DNA of 14,767 nucleotides, taken from contig CAJUGL010000035.1 in assembly GCA_910586515.1 (NCBI GenBank), positions 1 through 14,767 of the forward strand, written 5' to 3'. The translations under genes and the position numbers were made by a program. Positions 5,601 to 12,389 of the stretch are shown in pieces. Every line of letters starts with the position of its first letter. Position 1 is the first letter of the stretch. The notes under the pieces were generated by a model. The model had not been told where the DNA came from. It worked only from the letters and a program-made list of their open reading frames with translations, and searched no databases. Origin of the DNA: an uncultured Acetatifactor sp. (GTDB lineage Bacteria; Bacillota; Clostridia; Lachnospirales; Lachnospiraceae).

Positions 5601-7703
5601 TTATCTGTTCTTCAAATCCTGAGCCACATCCTTCATGGAGAAGCTGATTCTGCCCATTCTGTCCTTGCCCAGGCAGACAACGGTGACAATGTCGCCCAAA
5701 GTCAGCACATCCTCCACCCGGTTAATCCTCTCCCTGGCGATCTTGGAGATGTGCACCATGCCCTCCTTGCCGGGGGCGAATTCGATAAAAGCGCCGAATT
5801 CCTTGATGCTGACCACCTTTCCCTTGAAAATCTGGCCTTCCTCGAAATCGGTGACGATCATCTGGATCATCTCCACTGCCTTGTCCATCTTTTCCTTGTC
5901 TGTGCCGCATACGGATACATTGCCGTCATCGGTGATGTCAATCTTCACTCCCGTGCGGGCAATAATCTCATTGATGGTCTTACCTCTCTGTCCTACCACA
6001 TCCCCGATTCGCTCCGGATCGATCTGAATGGAGATGATCTTGGGCGCAAAAGGACCCACTTCCGGTCTGGGCGCAGAGATTGCAGGCTTCATGCAGTTGT
6101 CCATGATAAAGAGTCTGGCCTCACGGCATCTTGCGATAGCTCCCTCCACGATGGGCCTGGTCAGTCCGTGGATCTTGATATCCATCTGGATGGCTGTGAT
6201 GCCTTCCGTAGTGCCCGTCACCTTGAAATCCATGTCACCGAAGAAATCTTCCAGCCCCTGAATATCCGTGAGCAGCACATAATCATCGTCCGTATCTCCT
6301 GTCACCAGACCGCAGGAAATACCGGCCACCATCTTTTTGAGAGGCACGCCTGCCGCCATAAGGGACATACAGGATGCGCAGGTGGAAGCCATGGATGTGG
6401 AGCCGTTTGACTCGAAAGTCTCGGACACGCTGCGGATGGCGTAGGGGAATTCGTCCTCGCTGGGCAGAACGGGAATCAGCGCCCTCTCCGCCAGCGCCCC
6501 ATGGCCGATCTCACGCCTTCCGGGTCCCCTGGAGGGCTTTGTCTCGCCCACGGAGTAGGAAGGGAAATTATAATGATGCATATACCGCTTGCTGACTTCG
6601 TTCTCGTCAAGTCCGTCAATCCTCTGCTGCTCGGACAGGGGCGCCAGTGTGCACACATTGCAGATCTGGGTCTGTCCCCGGGTAAACATGGCTGAACCAT
6701 GGACTCTGGGAATAAGGTCAATCTCAGCTGCCAGAGGGCGGATCTGGTTGATGGCGCGTCCGTCCGGACGCTTGTGATCCTTGAGGATCATCTTGCGCAC
6801 GGTCTTCTTCTCATACTGGTAAACCGCCTCTCCCAGAATTGCCAGCCAGTCCTCTTTTTCGGCAAAGGCCTCTTCCAGCTTTGCCGTAATATTCCTGATA
6901 TTCTCCTCCCTGGTCTGCTTGTCGTCTGTAAACACAGCCACTTCCATCTCCTCAGGGGGAACCAGACGCCTGATCTCCTCAAACATCTCCTCCGGAATGG
7001 CGCAGCTGGTATAGCTGTGCTTCTCCCTGCCCACTTCCGCCACGATTTTATTGATAAAAGCGATGATGGTCTGATTGATCTCATGCGCCTTATAGATGGC
7101 CTCGATCATCTTCTCCTCGGGCACTTCGTTTGCCCCGGCCTCAATCATGATCACCTTCTCTTTGGTGGATGCCACCGTAAGGTTCAGATCTCCGTTCTTC
7201 CACTCTTCCTGGGAAGGATTGATGACAAACATTCCGTTGACCAGTCCCACCTGAGTCATTGCACAGGGTCCGTCAAAAGGAATATCCGAAATGCTGGCTG
7301 CGATGGCTGCGCCCAGCATGGCCACCAGTTCCGGGCGGCAGGCAGGGTCAACGCTCATCACCATATTGTTCAGCGTCACATCATTGCGGTAATCCTTAGG
7401 GAACAGGGGACGCATGGGTCTGTCGATGACCCGGCTGGTCAATACGGCATTCTCACTGGCCTTTCCCTCTCTCTTGTTGAAGCCGCCGGGAATCTTGCCC
7501 ACGGCATACAGCTTCTCTTCATATTCCACACTCAGGGGAAAGAAGTCGATTCCCTCCCTGGGCTTGTCCGACGCGGTAGCCGTACTCAGCACCACCGTGT
7601 CGCCGTAATGCATAAACGCACATCCGTTTGCCTGCTTGCCCACGCGGTTAATATCCACCTTCAGCGTGCGTCCGGCCAATTCCATTTCAAAAGTCTGATA
7701 CAT
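5601..7703 (-). CDS. pnp: Polyribonucleotide nucleotidyltransferase (PNPase)
   Basis: A 700-residue PNPase, the trimeric 3'-to-5' phosphorolytic exoribonuclease of mRNA decay. Domains in order are a first RNase PH core (about 1-230), an alpha-helical linker (about 235-310), a second RNase PH core (about 311-545), KH (about 555-615, GQRG loop at 571-574) and S1 (about 622-692). The FFxLxVxYEEK and GGFxKREG motifs are present. The active-site region GLEDFFGDMDFKV has D486 and D492, at the same numbers as the catalytic aspartates of the E. coli enzyme. The start at 7703 (MYQTFEMELAGR) has GGAGG 6 nt upstream; an in-frame ATG at 7721 overlaps that site and is unlikely. It lies downstream of rpsO, the classic rpsO-pnp order. 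Its 256-nt leader contains competing inverted repeats (see 7704-7959). Confidence 0.98.
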   Translation of the reverse strand: MYQTFEMELAGRTLKVDINRVGKQANGCAFMHYGDTVVLSTATASDKPREGIDFFPLSVEYEEKLYAVGKIPGGFNKREGKASENAVLTSRVIDRPMRPLFPKDYRNDVTLNNMVMSVDPACRPELVAMLGAAIAASISDIPFDGPCAMTQVGLVNGMFVINPSQEEWKNGDLNLTVASTKEKVIMIEAGANEVPEEKMIEAIYKAHEINQTIIAFINKIVAEVGREKHSYTSCAIPEEMFEEIRRLVPPEEMEVAVFTDDKQTREENIRNITAKLEEAFAEKEDWLAILGEAVYQYEKKTVRKMILKDHKRPDGRAINQIRPLAAEIDLIPRVHGSAMFTRGQTQICNVCTLAPLSEQQRIDGLDENEVSKRYMHHYNFPSYSVGETKPSRGPGRREIGHGALAERALIPVLPSEDEFPYAIRSVSETFESNGSTSMASTCASCMSLMAAGVPLKKMVAGISCGLVTGDTDDDYVLLTDIQGLEDFFGDMDFKVTGTTEGITAIQMDIKIHGLTRPIVEGAIARCREARLFIMDNCMKPAISAPRPEVGPFAPKIISIQIDPERIGDVVGQRGKTINEIIARTGVKIDITDDGNVSVCGTDKEKMDKAVEMIQMIVTDFEEGQIFKGKVVSIKEFGAFIEFAPGKEGMVHISKIARERINRVEDVLTLGDIVTVVCLGKDRMGRISFSMKDVAQDLKNR

Positions 7704-7959
7704 AAATTTCCTCCATTCCACCGTTCCTTGCGGTAAACTTTTATATACGGGAAAACTGCGCTGGCATTTCTCCCTGCCGTACAGGAACAGAAGATACCGA
7801 AACTACTGAAAAAGGTATGCACGGAAATCATCCATGTCCAACCATGCCTGAGGCTCCATGCCCTTTTCAGCGGTCTCGGAACATTCTTCTGTTCCGGGGT
7901 TATGCTGAACTGTCCCGGAAAACCGCCCTGCCATCCCGGAGCAGAACCGTTCTCCGCGC
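7704..7959 (-). promoter_or_regulatory. pnp leader/intergenic region with competing inverted repeats
   Basis: No gene is supported in the 306-nt rpsO-pnp spacer; its far end is the rpsO terminator. A local hairpin at 7877-7896 has a perfect 7-bp stem (CGGAACA/TGTTCCG). An 11-nt perfect inverted repeat pairs 7784-7794 (GGAACAGAAGA on plus) with 7885-7895, using the same bases, so the two structures are mutually exclusive. AT-rich TATATAAA at about 7740-7747 could be a -10 region, but I see no good -35. pnp may be transcribed partly from rpsO read-through. Confidence 0.4.
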
Positions 7960-7999
7960 AAAAAAACGGAGAGCCGAAACTTCTTCGGCCTTCCTCCGT
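7960..7999 (-). terminator. Rho-independent terminator of rpsO
   Basis: On the minus strand ACGGAG pairs with CTCCGT, enclosing a second stem GCCGAA/TTCGGC, and is followed by a seven-residue T-tract. It begins about 10 nt after the rpsO stop. It probably ends most rpsO transcripts, with some read-through into pnp. Confidence 0.9.
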
Positions 8000-8009
8000 T
8001 TTATCTGAC

Positions 8010-8276
8010 TTATTTTCTTAAACCGAGCCTCTCGATCAGGGCGCGATATCTCTCGATATCCTTCTTCTTCAAATACTCCAGAAAACCACGTCTCTGTCCT
8101 ACCATCTTCAGCATGCCGCGGCGTGAATGATGATCTTTGGGATTCACCTTCAAATGCTCCGTGAGCTCCTGAATCCTTGCCGTCAAAATAGCCACCTGCA
8201 CTTCCGGCGAACCGGTATCGCCGGGTGTTCTGGCGTACTCATTCATAATTGCTGTCTTTTTTTCCTTGGAAATCAT
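8010..8276 (-). CDS. rpsO: 30S ribosomal protein S15
   Basis: An 88-residue S15, the usual length. It binds 16S rRNA early in assembly of the 30S platform and takes part in an intersubunit bridge. Conserved sequence includes GDTGSPEVQVAILTARI, the LTEHLKVNPKDHHSRRGML block that contacts rRNA helices, and the GLRK C terminus. The start at 8276 (MISKEKKTAIMNEY) has AAGGAGG 9 nt upstream; the longer in-frame opening to 8345 translates the leader and is rejected. It has its own promoter (8385-8413), a structured leader of about 100 nt and its own terminator. S15 often represses its own translation in bacteria, so autoregulation is plausible here. Confidence 0.98.
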   Translation of the reverse strand: MISKEKKTAIMNEYARTPGDTGSPEVQVAILTARIQELTEHLKVNPKDHHSRRGMLKMVGQRRGFLEYLKKKDIERYRALIERLGLRK

Positions 8277-8378
8277 CTTTCTCTTCCTCCTTAATATTAT
8301 CCGCCTGATACCAGGACCGGGTCGGAGTATCCCTTGTCTGAGCATCGGCTGAGACGGACTGTTTTCCGTCTTTCATAC
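8277..8378 (-). promoter_or_regulatory. Structured rpsO leader, candidate S15 autoregulatory element
   Basis: The leader of about 100 nt contains a 7-bp stem-loop near its 5' end (8352-8371, AGACGGA/TCCGTCT, loop AAACAG). A second stem (8301-8320, CCG + CCTG / CAGG + CGG, loop GTAT) lies just upstream of the AAGGAGG site at 8286-8292. S15 leaders in several bacteria bind S15 and block translation, but sequences vary between phyla and I cannot match this one to a known class. Confidence 0.4.
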
Positions 8379-8384
8379 TTTGCT

Positions 8385-8413
8385 ATCATAGCATATTCCC
8401 GGTAAATTGTAAA
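8385..8413 (-). promoter_or_regulatory. rpsO promoter (sigma-A type with extended -10)
   Basis: Minus-strand TTTACA (-35, 8413-8408) and TATGAT (-10, 8390-8385) are exactly 17 bp apart. A TG two bases before the -10 (TGCTATGAT) makes it an extended -10. The predicted start is near 8378. It lies within the 183-nt gap between the NlpC/P60 gene and rpsO. Confidence 0.82.
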
Positions 8414-8459
8414 CCTTAAATTTTACGATTTCTGGAATTTCCGGCAATAAAAACTTTAC

Positions 8460-9494
8460 CTAATCCTGCAGTATTCTGACATATTTCACGGGACTGCGGT
8501 ATTTATAATTGCTGATCTTGATACCCGTCCGCTCATTGCTTGCATGTACCACCTGACCTCCGCCGATATAAATGGCCACATGGTTGATGCTGCCCCGGCT
8601 GTTGCCATAAAAGATCAGATCTCCGGGCTGCAGTTCTCCAGCCGAAATCTTTGTGCCGTAATTGGCCTGAGAACCGGAATGGTGCGGCAGGGACACGCCG
8701 AACTTCTTGAACACGCTCAGCACAAAGCCGGAACAATCCGCGCCCTTTGTCAGACTGGTACCGCCCCATACATAACGGTTGCCCACAAACTGCTTCGCAT
8801 ATTCCACCAGCTCCACCCGGACATCGGATACGCCCTGACCATACAGCAATTCCGTCATGGTGATCGCCGTGTCAAGTCTCTCAACCACGGTGACATAGTC
8901 CGCCGACACATAGGCTTCGTCCGCGTCAATCGCCACCTTGATCCACCCGTCCAGCGTCTCCACGTAGTCCATCTCCTCGCCCTTGGGCACCTGTGTCAGG
9001 ACTGCGCTCTCCGTATCGGGCTGTTCCCTCACATTCAGACCGTCTCCGTTCACCACAACAACAGTGCGGACGATCTCGTTGGCCCTGAGCACGGCGTCCG
9101 GTCCCACCAGCAGATAATCCGTGCTGACATATCCTTCCACTTCTCCGGATTTAATATATGCCCAGCCGTCCGCGCTCTCCAGCACCTCGCAGGCGGAGTT
9201 CTTGGGCATCTTTCCCACCATTTTCCCGTCCGTGGAAGGCGTCTCCCTGACATTGAGATTGCCGCTCTCCACATTGGCAATGCCGATATTGGTATACCCC
9301 CAGGCCGCGCCCTGGGCCTGCTGTCCGAGCTGGATATATTCTTCGGTAGACAGTTTTGTCTCTAAAACAGATGTAACGCCGGCATGCTGCAATATGTTAT
9401 CCCCTTCCGCAACAGCATGCAGGGGGTTCAGAGCCATACAAAGCAGAAGACCTGCAGAAGCCGCTGCCATTTTCCTATTCCTTAAGTATCTCAT
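8460..9494 (-). CDS. Secreted peptidoglycan hydrolase: two SH3 domains plus NlpC/P60
   Basis: A 344-residue exported cell-wall hydrolase. Residues 1-29 form a signal peptide (basic MRYLRNRK, hydrophobic AAASAGLLLCMAL, likely cleavage after AVA near 29). Two bacterial SH3 domains follow at about 74-131 and 147-204; both have the NVRE-type motif and a GYV/AYVS(T/A)DY end, and probably bind wall peptides. The NlpC/P60 domain (about 226-344) has the catalytic triad region: Cys254 in DCSGF, His305 in NHVAIYIG and His317 in VHAS. Such enzymes cut gamma-D-Glu-diaminopimelate or similar stem-peptide bonds during growth and daughter-cell separation. GGGAG lies about 7 nt before the ATG. It has its own consensus promoter with response-regulator-like boxes just downstream. 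I see no terminator between it and rpsO. Class is firm; the bond cut is inferred. Confidence 0.95.
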   Translation of the reverse strand: MRYLRNRKMAAASAGLLLCMALNPLHAVAEGDNILQHAGVTSVLETKLSTEEYIQLGQQAQGAAWGYTNIGIANVESGNLNVRETPSTDGKMVGKMPKNSACEVLESADGWAYIKSGEVEGYVSTDYLLVGPDAVLRANEIVRTVVVVNGDGLNVREQPDTESAVLTQVPKGEEMDYVETLDGWIKVAIDADEAYVSADYVTVVERLDTAITMTELLYGQGVSDVRVELVEYAKQFVGNRYVWGGTSLTKGADCSGFVLSVFKKFGVSLPHHSGSQANYGTKISAGELQPGDLIFYGNSRGSINHVAIYIGGGQVVHASNERTGIKISNYKYRSPVKYVRILQD

Positions 9495-9530
9495 GTTATC
9501 ACTCCCATAATCTTAATTTACGGTTAATTT

Positions 9531-9558
9531 CTAACAGAATTATTACAGATTTGTTACA
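9531..9558 (-). promoter_or_regulatory. Tandem TGTWAH boxes, candidate WalR/PhoP-type operator
   Basis: On the minus strand TGTAAC, TGTAAT and TGTTAG occur in direct tandem, each separated by exactly 5 bp (11-bp period, one helical turn). The first two match the WalR consensus TGTWAH-N5-TGTWAH fully; the third differs in its last base. They begin a few bases after the predicted start near 9561, a position that would favour repression. PhoP boxes of the related OmpR-type regulator are similar (5 of 6 matches each on the opposite strand), so the regulator is uncertain. Confidence 0.55.
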
Positions 9559-9567
9559 CACTTAAAG

Positions 9568-9596
9568 ATTATACATTTATGACCGGCTTCTGTCAA
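9568..9596 (-). promoter_or_regulatory. Perfect consensus promoter of the NlpC/P60 gene
   Basis: Minus-strand TTGACA (9596-9591) and TATAAT (9573-9568) both match the sigma-A consensus exactly and are 17 bp apart. The predicted start near 9561 gives a leader of about 67 nt. Such a strong promoter on a wall hydrolase suggests that control comes from a repressor site, compatible with the boxes at 9531-9558. Confidence 0.9.
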
Positions 9597-9645
9597 CCGC
9601 TTTAAAACATTTTTTACTTATTTTTCACTCCACTATTTTCCATCC

Positions 9646-9672
9646 GTCACTGTTCACTCCGTTCACAGTAAC
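9646..9672 (-). repeat. 27-nt palindromic repeat, copy 2 (downstream of the Pi transporter)
   Basis: This is the second copy of the element at 5573-5599. Its arms GTCACTGT and ACAGTAAC are complementary at 7 of 8 positions, with a G-U pair on the minus strand at the eighth. The centre carries a perfect GTTCAC-tcc-GTTCAC direct repeat. It lies about 68 nt after the Na/Pi transporter stop, again 3' of a gene. Confidence 0.55.
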
Positions 9673-9684
9673 CGCCATTCCAGC

Positions 9685-9712
9685 GACAGTTCAGACAGGC
9701 CACTGAACTGTC
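9685..9712 (-). repeat. Perfect 10-bp inverted repeat after the Pi transporter
   Basis: GACAGTTCAG and CTGAACTGTC are perfectly complementary around an 8-nt spacer. No T-tract follows on either strand, so it is not a classical terminator. It starts about 28 nt after the transporter stop and sits next to the 27-nt repeat. It may be a 3' stabilising stem, an imperfect terminator or part of a composite repeat. Confidence 0.6.
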
Positions 9713-9739
9713 ACCCATCTCAACCAGGATTCCGGATTT

Positions 9740-11371
9740 TCAGTCCTCCTCCGCCGTGATGACAGCAAACGCTATATTCGTGGCATGATCCGCCACCCGC
9801 TCCAGGCCGGATGCAATATCCGAAAAGATCATGCCGGCCTCCGGCGAACACTCGCCTTTGGTAAGCCTCTGCACATGTCCCCTCTGCATTTCTTTCTCCT
9901 TGGCATCCACGCGGTCTTCCAGCTCAATGACCTCCTGCATATGACTCTCGTCACTCCTGGCAAACATATCCACAGAATAACTGATCAGTCTGGTAACCAT
10001 GTCCAGAAGCTCTCCCAGCTCTCTCTGGGCCTCCTTGCTCAGGGCGATCCCTGTCTCCCTGCGCTGTCTGGCCGCATCCGCCACGTTCTCCGCGTGATCG
10101 CCGATCCTCTCAATGTCGTTTGCCACATGGAAGAGGGCGCCCAGACTCTTCAAATCCTCGATGGGCAGGGTGGTCTGGTTAATCTTCACCAGATAATCCG
10201 TAATGGCATGGTTCAGGAAGTTGATATTTTTCTCTACCTCATAGACTTCCGCGATATCCTCTTCATCCAATGTAATCAGGGCGTTCATGGCCCTGGTCAG
10301 ATTCTCGCTGGCGAGGGAAGCCATACGGTCCAGCTCCTTGACCACCTCCACCACTGCGGTGGCGGGGTTGAACACTACCTTGTCCCCTATGTATTTGAGC
10401 TGATAGCTCTCCCGGTAGTTCACCTTCTTGTCCTCGCCGGGAACACACAGACAGGACAGCCTGACAATTGCGTTGGAAAAGGGGAACAGAACGATCACCT
10501 GGAATATCTTGATGATGGTATGGGCATTTGCCACAAAGCGGCCCTTGTCCGAGGATAAAGTCCACACCATCTTCATCACGGGTTCTTCCGCTGCAAAGAG
10601 GATAATGTACAGAAGCGCCGTGCCGATGACGTTAAACCAAAAATGAATCAGGGCTGCGCGCTTTGCATCCTTTTTTCCGGCCATGGAAGCCAAAAGCGCA
10701 GTAGTACAGGCGCCTATGTTACATCCCAGAATAATATACACCGCAATCCGCAGGGCCAGAAGGTCCTGATTTGCCAGCAGCAGCACAATGCTGACCGTCA
10801 CGGAAGAACTCTGGATGATGGTGGTCAGCAGCAGACCCACCAAAGTAGCCACAAAGGGAGTTTTCAGAGAACCCAATAATTCCACGATTTCCGGCACATC
10901 CCGCATACCCGCCATGGAGGCGGACATGGTGCTGAGTCCCAGGAACAAAACGCCGAAGCCGATGATAATATCCGCAAATTTTCTGATTTTCTCCTTTTTA
11001 CAGAACATGGCAGTCAGAACGCCCGCCAGTAGAATCACCGGCGCATAGGCCGAAAGGTTGAAGGAGACCAGCTGTGAAGTGACGGTGGTACCGATGTTGG
11101 CGCCGAAGATAACGCCTGCCGCCTGGTACAGATTCATCAGTCCCGCATTGACAAAACTGACGACCATTGCGGTACAGGCCGACGAAGACTGGATGATGCC
11201 GGTAAAAATGATGCCGACTATCATGCCGGTGAAGCGATTGGTGGTAAAAATCTCAAGAATTCGACGCAGCTTGGCGCCGGCGACCTTTTCAATGGAATCG
11301 CTCATCACACGCATGCCGAACAGAAATAAGCCCAGGCCGCCTGCCATTGACAAAAAAATACTTGCGTTCAT
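9740..11371 (-). CDS. Na/Pi-cotransporter II-related protein with C-terminal PhoU-like domain
   Basis: A 543-residue inner-membrane protein of the Na+/phosphate cotransporter family (YjbB-like). The membrane part (about 1-310) has two inverted repeats, each with the family QSSS signature (61-64 and 187-190) followed by GANIGTT (90-96) and GCNIGAC (216-222). About eight to nine hydrophobic helices are visible. Residues about 340-540 form a helical PhoU-like cytosolic domain with two E-R-x-x-D-H motifs (NDIERIGDHAENVAD, 418-432; SGLERVADHATNIA, 521-534), typical metal-binding signatures of PhoU. It probably moves phosphate with sodium, either import or export, with the PhoU part giving regulation; direction is not clear from sequence. 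A GGGAG-type site precedes the ATG by about 9 nt. It lies 100 nt after ribF with no clear promoter. Confidence 0.93.
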   Translation of the reverse strand: MNASIFLSMAGGLGLFLFGMRVMSDSIEKVAGAKLRRILEIFTTNRFTGMIVGIIFTGIIQSSSACTAMVVSFVNAGLMNLYQAAGVIFGANIGTTVTSQLVSFNLSAYAPVILLAGVLTAMFCKKEKIRKFADIIIGFGVLFLGLSTMSASMAGMRDVPEIVELLGSLKTPFVATLVGLLLTTIIQSSSVTVSIVLLLANQDLLALRIAVYIILGCNIGACTTALLASMAGKKDAKRAALIHFWFNVIGTALLYIILFAAEEPVMKMVWTLSSDKGRFVANAHTIIKIFQVIVLFPFSNAIVRLSCLCVPGEDKKVNYRESYQLKYIGDKVVFNPATAVVEVVKELDRMASLASENLTRAMNALITLDEEDIAEVYEVEKNINFLNHAITDYLVKINQTTLPIEDLKSLGALFHVANDIERIGDHAENVADAARQRRETGIALSKEAQRELGELLDMVTRLISYSVDMFARSDESHMQEVIELEDRVDAKEKEMQRGHVQRLTKGECSPEAGMIFSDIASGLERVADHATNIAFAVITAEED

Positions 11372-11438
11372 TTGTTTACTCTCCCGACTGGTTTCGAATT
11401 GTCACGTTTTTTCCAAAAGCAATTTCTTCCCTGACACC

Positions 11439-11464
11439 CTGAGCCGCGTTTCCCCGCCGCTCAG
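11439..11464 (-). other. Strong hairpin between ribF and the Pi transporter gene
   Basis: CTGAGC/GCTCAG (6 bp), one mismatch and GCG/CGC (3 bp) close a 6-nt loop, 8 nt after the ribF stop. No U-run follows, so full termination is doubtful. It may reduce read-through or protect the upstream mRNA end. Confidence 0.45.
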
Positions 11465-11471
11465 CCGGAAC

Positions 11472-12383
11472 TCAGAAAATCTCTCCGGCAGTAATATCCT
11501 CTGCGATCTGGTTTCTCAGCTCCTCCAGAGAGCCGAACCTTCTCTCCGGCCGGCGGAATGCCTCCAGATAGACTTCCGCCGGCTGTCCGTACGCATCCCC
11601 CGCAAAATCATATAGATAGGATTCAACCCCCATCACCTGACGTTTCTCCACCGTCGGCTTGCAGCCCACATTGGTGATGGCCCTGTACATTTTCTCCCCC
11701 AGAGATACCCGTGAATAATAGACCCCGTTTGGCGGGAGAAGCTTGTTTTCCGGCGGAAGCACATTGATTGTGGGAAAGCCCAGCGTGCGGCCGATGCGTC
11801 TTCCGCTGACCACATTTCCGGCAATCATATACGGAATCCCCAAAAGTCCCGCCGCTTCCTCCATATCTCCAGCCTCCACTCTGGCGCGCACGTAGGTGGA
11901 GCTGACTTCCCTTCCGCCAAGACATACCTTGCGGATCGTCCTGACTCCAAAACCCAGCTCAGGCGCCAGACGCTGCAGCAAATCCGCGTCTCCCGCCCCC
12001 TTTGCCCCAAAAGACAGATCCGTCCCCGCAGCCACGAATCTGGCCTTCATCCGCTCTGCCAACACCTCTGCGGCAAAGATTTCCGGAGGCATGGCCGCGC
12101 TCTCTTTTGTCAACGGGAACTCAATCAGAATATCCACCCCCATCCGCCCGAATACAATCCGCTTCTCTTCCCGGGTAGTCAGACACTTTTCGTCAGTCCC
12201 CCCAAAGAGAGCGGAAGGCGGAGGATCAAAGGTAAAAACACAGGCAGCCAGACCTTCTTTTTTGCGGGATAAAATCTCCTCCAGAAGCCTTCTGTGGCCG
12301 ATGTGTATTCCGTCAAATTTACCGATGGCGGCTGCCGTTTCTTTTTCCAGTATAAAATTGTTTGTATTTGCGATGATTTCCAA
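11472..12383 (-). CDS. ribF: Bifunctional riboflavin kinase / FAD synthetase
   Basis: A 303-residue RibF that phosphorylates riboflavin to FMN and adenylylates FMN to FAD. The N-terminal nucleotidyltransferase domain (about 1-185) has GKFDGIHIGH at 21-30 and the SSTYVR motif at 161-166. The C-terminal flavokinase domain (about 186-303) has GRTLGFPTIN (198-207), NGVYYSRV, ITNVGCKPTV and the catalytic glutamate in VESYLYDF (Glu254). The start is TTG at 12383: the frame upstream is closed by the TGA that ends truB, no early ATG exists, and MEII is the expected N terminus. The site is only 6 nt after the truB stop, and the SD-like GAGAAAGAG lies in the truB end, so translational coupling is likely. 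No riboflavin riboswitch is visible, as expected within an operon. Confidence 0.96.
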   Translation of the reverse strand: MEIIANTNNFILEKETAAAIGKFDGIHIGHRRLLEEILSRKKEGLAACVFTFDPPPSALFGGTDEKCLTTREEKRIVFGRMGVDILIEFPLTKESAAMPPEIFAAEVLAERMKARFVAAGTDLSFGAKGAGDADLLQRLAPELGFGVRTIRKVCLGGREVSSTYVRARVEAGDMEEAAGLLGIPYMIAGNVVSGRRIGRTLGFPTINVLPPENKLLPPNGVYYSRVSLGEKMYRAITNVGCKPTVEKRQVMGVESYLYDFAGDAYGQPAEVYLEAFRRPERRFGSLEELRNQIAEDITAGEIF

Positions 12384-12389
12384 ATAAAA

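Noticed and set aside
6699..7736. Long plus-strand open frame antisense to pnp
   Set aside because: The composition is an antisense shadow of PNPase and matches no family I know.
7817..8008. 63-residue plus-strand frame in the rpsO-pnp spacer
   Set aside because: It runs through the rpsO terminator, has no clear ribosome binding site and no family features.
8414..8459. Terminator for the NlpC/P60 gene
   Set aside because: Only a short self-complementary GGAAATTCC is present, with no stem plus T-tract; read-through into rpsO cannot be excluded.
11372..11438. Promoter for the Na/Pi transporter gene
   Set aside because: Candidate hexamers have wrong spacing (for example 13 bp), so none is supported.
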